Origin: Parundibacterium terreum
Lineage (GTDB): Bacteria > Pseudomonadota > Gammaproteobacteria > Burkholderiales > Burkholderiaceae_D
NCBI RefSeq assembly: GCF_014636315.1
Contig: NZ_BMED01000008.1
Span: 180,579-244,578, forward strand
DNA: 64,000 nucleotides
Direction: 5' to 3'
The stretch's first letter is position 1; every line of letters begins with the position of its first letter. The notes under the pieces are model-generated. The model ran no database searches and was not told the DNA's origin. It saw only the letters and a list, made by a program, of their open reading frames with translations. Of this stretch, positions 42,942 to 49,887 are shown piece by piece. The translations under genes were made by a program, and so were the position numbers.

Positions 42942-44363
42942 TCAGGTGGTTACGGGCATTTGCGGTGGTGGTACTGTTAGTGGCGGCGCAGGTGGGACTG
43001 CCGGTACTGCCGGGAGTTGCGTTGCTGCGACCCCAGCAGCGCTGGTTGTGGGGGTATCCGATTTACTGATCCCAAGCGTCTTCATTGATTCGATGGCTTC
43101 TTTTACATCTTTCAGTGTTAATTTCGATAGCCCATCTTTCGCAAGTTCAAAAAATTTATCCCTCAGAGCGGGGACCTGATTCATGGCATCACGGAACGCT
43201 TGTGAACTGATCAATTCGTGCCAAGGGCTTCCCGGGGTCGAGTTGTCAATCAGCCTCAAAGGAGCTTCTTCTAAGCGGCTAAGGGCTGAACTAAATAATC
43301 GAGCTGAAAACGTCTCATCTAATTTGGCCGCTTCGCGTTTGTATCCTTCATATGCTTTTGCGACTGAAGCCTTGAACCCGTAGTCTTCAGCTAACCGGAA
43401 ACGTTGGCCTATCTGTTTGGTGGCAATCCAAGCGAACCAAAACGGAGCCCCAAGACTAAAAATCGAGAGCACGATGTGCATACTTATTGTGGCCCATTGT
43501 GCAGAGGGGGCTGATATTTCCTCCGTTAATTTTGTGAAGCGCAAGTATCCAATTGCTCCTGCGAGGCCTAAGGTTGCCATCAGTCCGACAACCCACATTG
43601 TGACCGAATTAGTTAGATTAGTTGCTCTCTCATCAAATGCAGCAGCTAATCCTTTCGTTGTGGTGATACTGTATGCTTCGCCAACTTGGGCGACTAATTT
43701 TGCTGTTTCCCGTTCTTGTCCCATAATTTGTGCTGCTAATAGCCCGCTGGTGTCGTAATACTCCTGAATTTTTGCTTGGAGTTTTATTACGTTATCTGTA
43801 ATTTCGTCAATTTTCTTTTGTTCTCGTTTCAAGTAAGCGATGTCTGCTGGGAACGAGTCTGCGGCTTCGGACGCCTCTTGAATTTGTTTTACTTGTCCTT
43901 CCAGCTTCGCCATATCTGGCGTTAGCGTATCGAGTTGAGTCTGATACGCGTTCAATCTCCGCACTAAATTGTGCGGCATAGCATTTTTGTTCGGTGGGGA
44001 TGACCAATCGACTTGAGTCACGGGTATTTGAGATTTGATCCATTCCAGAGTTGTAAGAAACACAGGGATGGCCGTTGGTCCGTTTCCATTGAATAGTTGC
44101 GGCACCGTCTCGGTGGCTAAAATTTCTACTCTCCTAGCAATCTCAGGAAATTTTGCGCTCTTGCCTGAGTCTACTATTGCTTTTTCCTGTGCAGTTAAGC
44201 TTATTGCGATCGCGTAAGGTATATCCGCAAGTTCTCGTTTTGTAATGAGTGGATGGTTCCATCCTAGATGGTCGCGTAGCGTGGCGTCCCCTGGAAATGC
44301 GTTTAGCACAGTCGTGGCGAGACCTGTTAGAGCGTTGTATGCAATTTCGATGTCGGAGTGCAT
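42942..44363 (-). CDS. Prophage cargo: large coiled-coil protein with two membrane helices
   Basis: 473 residues, not recognised. The N-terminal 240 residues are helical with a coiled-coil stretch (MAKLEGQVKQIQEASEAADS and QKKIDEITDNVIKLQAKIQE). Two transmembrane helices lie near residues 255-278 (MWVVGLMATLGLAGAIGY) and 300-322 (HIVLSIFSLGAPFWFAWIA), then a helical segment AEDYGFKASVAKAYEGYKREA and a Pro/Ala-rich tail (PAVPAVPPAPPLTVPPP). AAGGA precedes the ATG. It is convergent with the lysis genes and divergent from umuD. Location and architecture fit a lysogenic-conversion gene such as superinfection exclusion; that is inference. Confidence 0.6.
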   Translation of the reverse strand: MHSDIEIAYNALTGLATTVLNAFPGDATLRDHLGWNHPLITKRELADIPYAIAISLTAQEKAIVDSGKSAKFPEIARRVEILATETVPQLFNGNGPTAIPVFLTTLEWIKSQIPVTQVDWSSPPNKNAMPHNLVRRLNAYQTQLDTLTPDMAKLEGQVKQIQEASEAADSFPADIAYLKREQKKIDEITDNVIKLQAKIQEYYDTSGLLAAQIMGQERETAKLVAQVGEAYSITTTKGLAAAFDERATNLTNSVTMWVVGLMATLGLAGAIGYLRFTKLTEEISAPSAQWATISMHIVLSIFSLGAPFWFAWIATKQIGQRFRLAEDYGFKASVAKAYEGYKREAAKLDETFSARLFSSALSRLEEAPLRLIDNSTPGSPWHELISSQAFRDAMNQVPALRDKFFELAKDGLSKLTLKDVKEAIESMKTLGISKSDTPTTSAAGVAATQLPAVPAVPPAPPLTVPPPQMPVTT

Positions 44364-44494
44364 TTTGAGAGTTCCTTATAGTCGTATTTTAATGTCATTA
44401 CTTTTTGATACTACCTCAAAATTTACAAGTAGTTACATATACAAGGTCTAATGTCCTATTAAAGCGACCTTGTCGCTCCTTACATTTGCATTTA

Positions 44495-44514
44495 TACTGA
44501 ATGTATATACAGTA
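44495..44514 (+). promoter_or_regulatory. LexA (SOS) operator upstream of umuDC
   Basis: TACTGAATGTATATACAGTA: the required CTG-N10-CAG core and the AT-rich centre match the LexA box TACTG(TA)5CAGTA closely. It lies 12 bp upstream of the umuD ATG, overlapping the likely promoter, so LexA should repress umuDC until DNA damage. Confidence 0.93.
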
Positions 44515-44526
44515 TTGTGTGATGCC

Positions 44527-44967
44527 ATGAATGCAATTAGCCTTGAACAAAGTACAGCCCTTGTCGCGGTATGCGGCTCCTTAATCCCGTTGATCGGCAA
44601 TAGCGTGCCAGCAGGTTTTCCATCACCGGCGGCCGACTACGTTGAAACAACCCTGAACATTCACGAATTCCTGGTAGAACACCAGGCGGCGTCTTTTTTT
44701 ATGAATGTATCGGGTGACAGTATGATTGGGGCCCACATCTGCAACGGCGATAAAATCCTGGTGGATAGGTCGCTGACAGCCAGAAATGGCGATGTTGTTG
44801 TTGCAATAATAAACAATGAATATACGCTCAAGCGGCTCTACATTGGTAGTGCCACGATGGAACTGCGGCCGGAAAATTCTGAGTATCAGCCCCAGCAAAT
44901 GAAAGAGGGCGACGAACTCGAGGTGTGGGGCGTCGTGTCTGGGTTGGTGCGTAGAATTCGGAAATAA
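44527..44967 (+). CDS. umuD: UmuD, self-cleaving subunit of DNA polymerase V
   Basis: 147 residues from the ATG at 44527 (the upstream in-frame extension runs through the LexA box). The Cys-Gly cleavage site is in LVAVCGSLIPL, the catalytic Ser in VSGDSMIGAHI and the Lys in YTLKRLYI, the LexA/UmuD S24 dyad. RecA filament triggers cleavage to UmuD', which joins UmuC for translesion synthesis. It lies under a LexA box and two bases before umuC. Carried on the prophage, it may raise SOS mutagenesis of the host. Confidence 0.95.
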   Translation: MNAISLEQSTALVAVCGSLIPLIGNSVPAGFPSPAADYVETTLNIHEFLVEHQAASFFMNVSGDSMIGAHICNGDKILVDRSLTARNGDVVVAIINNEYTLKRLYIGSATMELRPENSEYQPQQMKEGDELEVWGVVSGLVRRIRK

Positions 44968-44969
44968 CC

Positions 44970-46271
44970 ATGGTGCAAGCTGAAAGTCAGGTCTTCGCCC
45001 TGGTTGACGTGAACAACTTCTATGTGAGTTGCGAGCGGGCTTTCAACCCTGGATTGCGCGGCAAGCCAGTTGTAGTTTTGTCTAACAATGATGGTTGCGC
45101 TGTCGCGCGCTCTAGCGAGGTCAAGGCCTTGGGCGTAGCTATGGGTGCCCCGTGGTTCATGCTTAAGGATCTGGCAAAGCAGCACGGCATCATTGCTTTG
45201 TCATCTAATTACACTCTTTATGGCGATATGAGCAACAGGGTGATGGAGATCCTACGTACCTTTAGCCCCAACGTCGAGGTGTACTCGATCGACGAATCCT
45301 TTGTTTCGTTAAATGGAATGGATGCCATGTGGCAGCAGCGGGCTCAGCTTGGCCAGAAGATCCGGAAGCAGGTGCTGCAGTGGACAGCATTGCCGGTTTG
45401 TGTCGGCATTTCTACTAGCAAGACGCTGGCCAAGATGGCAAACCACATTGCAAAGAAGCAGCCCCGGTTTCAGGGAGTGTGCGACCTCACCAGCCTGGCC
45501 CCGGCCGACGTGGACACGATCCTTGCCGGCATCGATGTCGGCGAGGTCTGGGGTGTCGGTCGACGGATATCTGAAAAACTCCGGGCCATGGGTATCAACA
45601 CGGTCCAGGACTTACGAACTGCATCGCCCAAAGGCCTGCGTCAGCATTTCGGTGTCGTAATGGAGCGCACTTGCGAAGAGCTGCGCGGCGTGTCTTGCAT
45701 GGGCCTGCAGGAGGTGGCGCCGGCGAGGCAAGAGATCATATCGTCAAAATCCTTTGGCGAGCTTGTGTTTGAATTCTCTGAGCTGGAAGAGGCTGTATCT
45801 CAGTACATGACCAGGGCGGCAGAGAAATTGCGTGGCCAGCAATCCTACTGCAACTCGGTCAACGTGTTCATTCACACAGATCCTTTCCGGCTGAAGGATC
45901 GGCAATATTCCCGTAGCATCACAGTGCCGATGCAAGATCCCTCCAACGACACGCGCGACCTGGTCCGCGCGGCCATCATGGGCCTGAAGCGCATTTACCG
46001 GCCAGGCTACAAATACAAGAAAGCAGGGGTGGTGCTGATGGGCCTCTCTAGAGAGAGCACGAAGCAGGGCACTTTATTTGAAGAATCCTGGAATATGCAG
46101 ACGTCTGCAGCGGTGATGGGCGCCCTGGATGCGCTGAATAAACGCTTCGGCCGCGACACCGTCAAGATCGCATCCGCCGCCAGCAGCGCTCGATGGACGG
46201 CGAAGTTTGAAAACAAGACGCCGCATTACACAACGGATTGGGGTCAGCTCCCAACTGCATTTGCGAGGTAG
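44970..46271 (+). CDS. umuC: UmuC, Y-family DNA polymerase V catalytic subunit
   Basis: 433 residues, full length. Y-family motifs: FALVDVNNFYVSCERAFNP (first catalytic Asp), VYSIDESFVSLNG (SIDES, second Asp-Glu), the VCVGISTSKTLAKMANHIAK palm segment, helix-hairpin-helix GVGRRISEKLRAMGI and the little-finger/C-terminal region ending WTAKFENKTPHYTTDWGQLP. With UmuD' it performs error-prone bypass of lesions. It starts two bases after umuD and shares its LexA control. No frameshift. Confidence 0.96.
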   Translation: MVQAESQVFALVDVNNFYVSCERAFNPGLRGKPVVVLSNNDGCAVARSSEVKALGVAMGAPWFMLKDLAKQHGIIALSSNYTLYGDMSNRVMEILRTFSPNVEVYSIDESFVSLNGMDAMWQQRAQLGQKIRKQVLQWTALPVCVGISTSKTLAKMANHIAKKQPRFQGVCDLTSLAPADVDTILAGIDVGEVWGVGRRISEKLRAMGINTVQDLRTASPKGLRQHFGVVMERTCEELRGVSCMGLQEVAPARQEIISSKSFGELVFEFSELEEAVSQYMTRAAEKLRGQQSYCNSVNVFIHTDPFRLKDRQYSRSITVPMQDPSNDTRDLVRAAIMGLKRIYRPGYKYKKAGVVLMGLSRESTKQGTLFEESWNMQTSAAVMGALDALNKRFGRDTVKIASAASSARWTAKFENKTPHYTTDWGQLPTAFAR

Positions 46272-46443
46272 TTACCATTGTTACGTGTCGCGTCTTAGAG
46301 GCAGCCATTCTGAGCGGATGTGCCGTAGTCTCAGGTTACTAAATACGAGCCTTTGACAGCAAAAACTTTACTTATTCAAACGTACAACTATACTGCAATT
46401 TTGCTAACCATATTGTTGGCGTTTAATTAAGGTCTTATAGAAT

Positions 46444-47085
46444 ATGCGCCTGACAAAACGACAATCGCAGGCAATCGTAAAAGGTGCTTCCGTTATTCTT
46501 TTAGGAATAATATTGCCAACATTTTTAATGTTCCAGGCTTTCTTAAGTATGCAGGACCTCAGGCATCAAGTTTCGGCGTCTGATACGAGTATCAGCGTGA
46601 CCAAAAATTTCACAGAAGTAAGAAAGGAGATGCATGGGGTCAACGATTACCTGCTTTATTCGCTGATGCAGTCCGAATATGCCAACTTAAAAACAATGAC
46701 AAATAAGCAAATAATGAAAGTTGCTGTGATGCATATTGGCTTTGCAATAATAAGTGTCGGTTTGATGTTTATTGTTTTAGGTATCAACGAGGGAGGCGTG
46801 GATGGGAGCGGAGAATCGACTGGCGTAAAATTTAACTTAAAAATCGGATCCACCGGTGTCGCATTGTTTGCATCTGGGGCCCTAATGTCTGGAGCAGCGG
46901 GCTTGCTTATCAATGAATACAAAACAGTCAGCATCCCAACCTACGCAGGAGGCGCTACGCAGGGTGACATTCGTGATATGGCTTTAATATATTCCCAATG
47001 CAAAGACGAAAATAAAGGTGGCGACGTTTCTGACTGTTTCATTACTCTTTTCGAAGCTAAATACGCTGAGGAGATTAAAAAATGA
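46444..47085 (+). CDS. Prophage cargo: multi-span membrane protein
   Basis: 213 residues, not recognised. Hydrophobic segments near 14-34 (VILLGIILPTFLMFQAFL), 95-115 (MHIGFAIISVGLMFIVLGI) and 138-158 (TGVALFASGALMSGAAGLL); the C-terminal 50 residues hold two Cys in YSQCKDENKGGDVSDCF, possibly a disulfide if periplasmic. AT-rich codon use differs from flanking core genes, a sign of foreign origin. It overlaps the next gene by 4 bp (ATGA). Function unknown. Confidence 0.6.
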   Translation: MRLTKRQSQAIVKGASVILLGIILPTFLMFQAFLSMQDLRHQVSASDTSISVTKNFTEVRKEMHGVNDYLLYSLMQSEYANLKTMTNKQIMKVAVMHIGFAIISVGLMFIVLGINEGGVDGSGESTGVKFNLKIGSTGVALFASGALMSGAAGLLINEYKTVSIPTYAGGATQGDIRDMALIYSQCKDENKGGDVSDCFITLFEAKYAEEIKK

Positions 47086-47420
47086 TAAAGGTTATCTTGT
47101 TTTGTGTTTGTGCGATCTTTACATCAGCCGCCCTAGCGGACGATTGCAAAATATCGGCTTCGACGGGTAAGAAGTATTGCCTCCCAAAAGCAGGTGAAGG
47201 TATATCGCGAGTGCAAGGAGTTGGTGGTACCACTATAAAGGCCGATAAAAAGGCCGCCGAAAAGGACATTGAAAAGGACAGTAAAAAGGACAATAAAAAG
47301 GACATTGAAATCGTTCCATCTAGAAAAGAGCTAGGGAACGAATTAAAGGAAAAGCAGTCGTTCATAGACAGTAAAAAGGCTCTGGCCCCCTCACGTGAGA
47401 GCATTAGAGACACTAGATAA
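47082..47420 (+). CDS. Prophage cargo: small secreted Lys-rich protein
   Basis: 112 residues. A cleavable signal peptide (MIKVILFCVCAIFTSAALA, then DDCK), a short Cys-containing start (CKISASTGKKYC), and a long highly charged, Lys/Asp-rich repeat (KKAAEKDIEKDSKKDNKKDI) that is probably disordered. GAGGAG lies upstream of the ATG and the gene overlaps the preceding membrane protein, so they form a two-gene unit. Function is unknown; it could be a periplasmic modulator of the membrane protein. Confidence 0.6.
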   Translation: MIKVILFCVCAIFTSAALADDCKISASTGKKYCLPKAGEGISRVQGVGGTTIKADKKAAEKDIEKDSKKDNKKDIEIVPSRKELGNELKEKQSFIDSKKALAPSRESIRDTR

Positions 47421-47480
47421 AAATGTTGGAAGTGACACCAGCCCTTAAGAGGAGAGGTCGGGTCAGAATAAAGATTCCTG

Positions 47481-47511
47481 TGGCGGTGCCGATACCGCCA
47501 TTTTCTTATTT
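47481..47511 (+). terminator. Terminator of the envelope cassette
   Basis: TGGCGGT and ACCGCCA pair perfectly around six bases, followed by TTTTCTTATTT. It lies 60 bases past the stop of the 47082-47420 gene. Confidence 0.8.
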
Positions 47512-47568
47512 CCTGCTGACTGGCTCCTATTGTTTGAGATAATGTAACCTAAACAACATAGGAGTTCT

Positions 47569-47697
47569 ATGTGTAGGATATGCTCAAAAAAAAGGCAAAA
47601 ATCATTTCCGCAACTCGTAAGCACACCCTGTAGTAACAGGCACTATCACAAATTAAAATCAAGGTGTTGCGGAAACGAAAACGAACTAAGCTTCTGA
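47569..47697 (+). CDS. Candidate 42-residue Cys-rich small protein at the right prophage border
   Basis: ATG at 47569 with AGGAG five bases upstream. The product starts MCRICSKKRQKSFPQLVSTP and continues CSNRHYHKLKSRCCGNENEL, with Cys-x-x-Cys, a single Cys, two His and a Cys-Cys pair: a pattern that could bind zinc. A promoter-like CTGACT-N16-GATAAT lies at 47516-47543. It sits between the cassette terminator and attR. The reading frame overlaps possible integrase arm sites, so it may be fortuitous. Confidence 0.35.
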   Translation: MCRICSKKRQKSFPQLVSTPCSNRHYHKLKSRCCGNENELSF

Positions 47698-47719
47698 TTT
47701 GAAAGGATAAGCGGCTAGA

Positions 47720-47778
47720 CTTGAAAACTGGCGACGGTGTGAGCCGTTCGTGAGTTCGAATCTCACCGCTTCCGCCAA
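47720..47778 (+). repeat. attR: 59-bp direct repeat, displaced tRNA-Ser 3' half
   Basis: Identical to 32417-32475 over 59 bases; homology starts abruptly at CTTGAAAAC, where the preceding bases differ. This is the original 3' half of tRNA-Ser, left without a 5' half after integration. Confidence 0.95.
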
Positions 47779-47790
47779 TATTTATTAAAA

Positions 47791-47817
47791 AAGCCCTTGA
47801 TAATCAAGGGCTTTTTT
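47791..47817 (+). terminator. Original tRNA-Ser terminator, now after attR
   Basis: AAGCCCTTGA and TCAAGGGCTT around TAA, followed by TTTTTAT. Nearly the same hairpin as at 32488-32515, with one loop base changed. It is on the chromosomal side of attR, so it is the pre-integration terminator. Confidence 0.9.
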
Positions 47818-48330
47818 ATTTTCTGCATTTCCTTTGTGCTGTATTCGCGGTCCTCAAAAATGCTTGAAAATCAGTTGGTTGAGGAAATGGTTTCCGCAAC
47901 TCAGGTCAATAAGTCAGCCCAGATTTCTCGCCAACTCACTGGCAAGTCACTTCGTGATCAAATCAAGATAGTGCCCTCATTGAAGGCTACGTTAGTTACG
48001 GTCTCGAGGGATATTGGAGGGCAAGGGGAGGATCGCAAGAGTATCGCGTTGTCCTAAAAGGAAGTGGTGAACGGGCGCTCATCGGCCCGGTTCACCGAGC
48101 TGCCACCATGCATATCGTTTGCATGTGTGCCAGTGAGACGAAGCATACCCGCCAATTATTTCAAGGATGTGAAATTTTGTGAAGCCTGCTTCAAAAAGGG
48201 GAGCTTGCCTATCTCTTTGATTATTTTTTGGTAATATATCGGCGGGTCAATATTTCATTGTGAACAAGGCCTCCGTGGCCCATGCTGGCTGGCTTGTCGC
48301 AACAACCTTTCTGGTCTTTTGTCTGCTCCC
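47818..48330. other. Gene-poor stretch after the prophage
   Basis: About 510 bp between the attR terminator and the OmpR-type regulator. A frame of about 65 codons from an ATG at 47859 (MLENQLVEEMVSATQVNKSA) has no ribosome site and no recognised domain, so it is not called. It contains one more copy of TTTCCGCAACTC (47891), also found just inside the element (47605). No RNA gene was recognised. Confidence 0.5.
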
Positions 48331-49023
48331 ATGAGAATTGCTGTACTTGACGACGATAACAGTGTCCTTGAACTAGCCTCCAGCCTTTTGCGTGGGGCGG
48401 GTCATAGCGTGCATCCCTTTTTATTGGGGCAGGATCTGCTGAATGAGTTGAAGCGTGAGAGTTATGATTTGCTGGTATTGGATCTTCTGGTGCCGGATGT
48501 CAGTGGGGTCGAAATCTTGCAGTGGGTGAGGGAAAAGCTACCGCCTACCTTGCCTGTGCTGGTGCTGACCAATCTCTCAGCGGAAGAAGAAGTGGTGGCC
48601 TGCCTGCAGATGGGCGCGGATGATTATGTGGTGAAGCCGCCGCGCCATTCTGAGCTGGTGGCGCGAGTGCAGGCTTTGTTGCGGCGCGCCTATCCGCAGA
48701 CCACGGTTGCCGAGCGCACGCAGTATGGCATCTATCGCTTTGAGACCGGCTCCGGCAACATCAGTGTCAACGACGTGACGGTGGAGATGACGCAGAAAGA
48801 ATATGACCTGACCCGGCTATTCTTCAGCAACCTGAACCGCGCCTTGTCACGCGCGCATATCCTGGAGGCGATCTGGTCGCGGGATATCGATGTTCCTTCA
48901 CGTACGATGGATACACATATCTCCAAAATACGCGCCAAGCTGGAACTGCGTCCGGAAAACGGTTATCGCCTCACTCCAGTGTACAGCTACGGGTACCGGC
49001 TGGAAGAGGTCGGCAAGGACTAA
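48331..49023 (+). CDS. OmpR/PhoB-family response regulator
   Basis: 230 residues from the ATG at 48331 (a TTG four codons upstream is the alternative; neither has a good ribosome site). The receiver domain (1-115) begins RIAVLDDDNSVLELA, with the phospho-Asp in YDLLVLDLLVPDVSG and the Lys in DDYVVKPPRHSEL. A winged-helix DNA-binding domain (about 130-228) has EMTQKEYDLTRLFFSNLNRA, SRTMDTHISKIRAKLEL and a C-terminal hairpin YGYRLEEV. It is an orphan here: no histidine kinase is adjacent. Confidence 0.93.
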   Translation: MRIAVLDDDNSVLELASSLLRGAGHSVHPFLLGQDLLNELKRESYDLLVLDLLVPDVSGVEILQWVREKLPPTLPVLVLTNLSAEEEVVACLQMGADDYVVKPPRHSELVARVQALLRRAYPQTTVAERTQYGIYRFETGSGNISVNDVTVEMTQKEYDLTRLFFSNLNRALSRAHILEAIWSRDIDVPSRTMDTHISKIRAKLELRPENGYRLTPVYSYGYRLEEVGKD

Positions 49024-49047
49024 GCTGGGCAGCAGCATCTGGCGCAC

Positions 49048-49662
49048 TCAGGCAGGCCCGGTTGCGTAGTGGAACTGATTCTGAACAAATTCCTGATAAG
49101 ACATTTTTGCAGTTGCGGCCATCGATTCCGCCATTGCCGTCGCGAGATCGCGGCTGCGTTCGTTCATCTGTTGCTGGCTGCAGGCTTCTGTGCCATCGAT
49201 GCAGTGGCCGAACAGCACCATGCCGCCCGATACCTTCTTGGTTTCCACCAGGATCATCGCGCCATGATAGAGCTGCCAGAATTTTTGCTCGGCTTCTCCC
49301 CGGTCTTTGCTCTCTTTGCTGTTGGCAATGGCAGTTGCCGCCGTCAGTGCTTCCTGATAGGTTTGCCGCTGGCTTTCCAGCCACGGCCTCATGAATTCGC
49401 GCTCGGCGATAGCGTTTTCCCGTTTGGACTGTGTCTCCTTGTCTGAGCGATTCTTGGCTTGTTCATCCGAATACTGCAAAACGCCCCACAAGAAGCCGGC
49501 GACGGCAACCAGCGCACTGATCAGCGGGACCAGTTGCAGTGGGAGTTGCAGCCAGCTTGTGCCTTTTCTGATTTTTTCCAGTTCCAGCGACAGTTTTTCA
49601 TTCTCAAGCTGCATGTGTTGAAGTTGCGTTATGGCAAGCTGCTGATCAATGGGATTTTCCAT
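49048..49662 (-). CDS. Uncharacterised single-pass membrane protein
   Basis: 204 residues. A short coiled coil (about 10-35, QLQHMQLENEKLSLELEKIR), one membrane helix (about 41-62, LQLVPLISALVAVAGFLWGV), then a charged helical region and a C-terminal domain with several Met/Gln and two Cys (GHCIDGTEACSQQQMNERSR). GGAG precedes the ATG. It converges with the OmpR-type regulator with only 24 bp between stops. I recognise no family. Confidence 0.65.
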   Translation of the reverse strand: MENPIDQQLAITQLQHMQLENEKLSLELEKIRKGTSWLQLPLQLVPLISALVAVAGFLWGVLQYSDEQAKNRSDKETQSKRENAIAEREFMRPWLESQRQTYQEALTAATAIANSKESKDRGEAEQKFWQLYHGAMILVETKKVSGGMVLFGHCIDGTEACSQQQMNERSRDLATAMAESMAATAKMSYQEFVQNQFHYATGPA

Positions 49663-49887
49663 ATTGTCTCCAATTGCTTGAATCCTGTAGTGTTGATCAT
49701 CGTTGGTGGCCCAAATCGGCGTTACTATTGTATGATCTTTCTAGCATTCAAAATTAATAATAGCGGCGTCCTGGCAAATCTTTGATGCCGCGTCATCCAG
49801 CAGAATGCGCAGACAGCACTGAATCTATCTGACTAGAGCAAAAATAGAACAAAAATTTTTCGGTGCGCTGCTGCAAAGGAAGGGGCC

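Larger units (their letters stand above)
32417..47778. mobile_element. Prophage remnant integrated in tRNA-Ser(UGA)
   Basis: About 15.4 kb bounded by identical 59-bp repeats. Contents from left: cargo cassette, integrase with DUF4224 excisionase-like gene and small early genes, sliding-clamp-like gene, truncated DUF1566-like gene, tail-end structural genes, two holin-like genes, GH19 endolysin, Rz/Rz1, membrane protein, umuDC with a LexA box, and an envelope cassette. Terminase, portal, capsid, tape-measure, replication and repressor genes are not recognisable, so it is most likely a defective element after a large internal deletion, perhaps with a junction near 37.9 kb. The border gene clusters are AT-rich and look acquired. 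Confidence 0.93.

Noticed and set aside
47797..48057. 86-codon frame after attR
   Set aside because: Its beginning lies inside the tRNA-Ser terminator and there is no ribosome site; a shorter frame from 47859 also lacks one.
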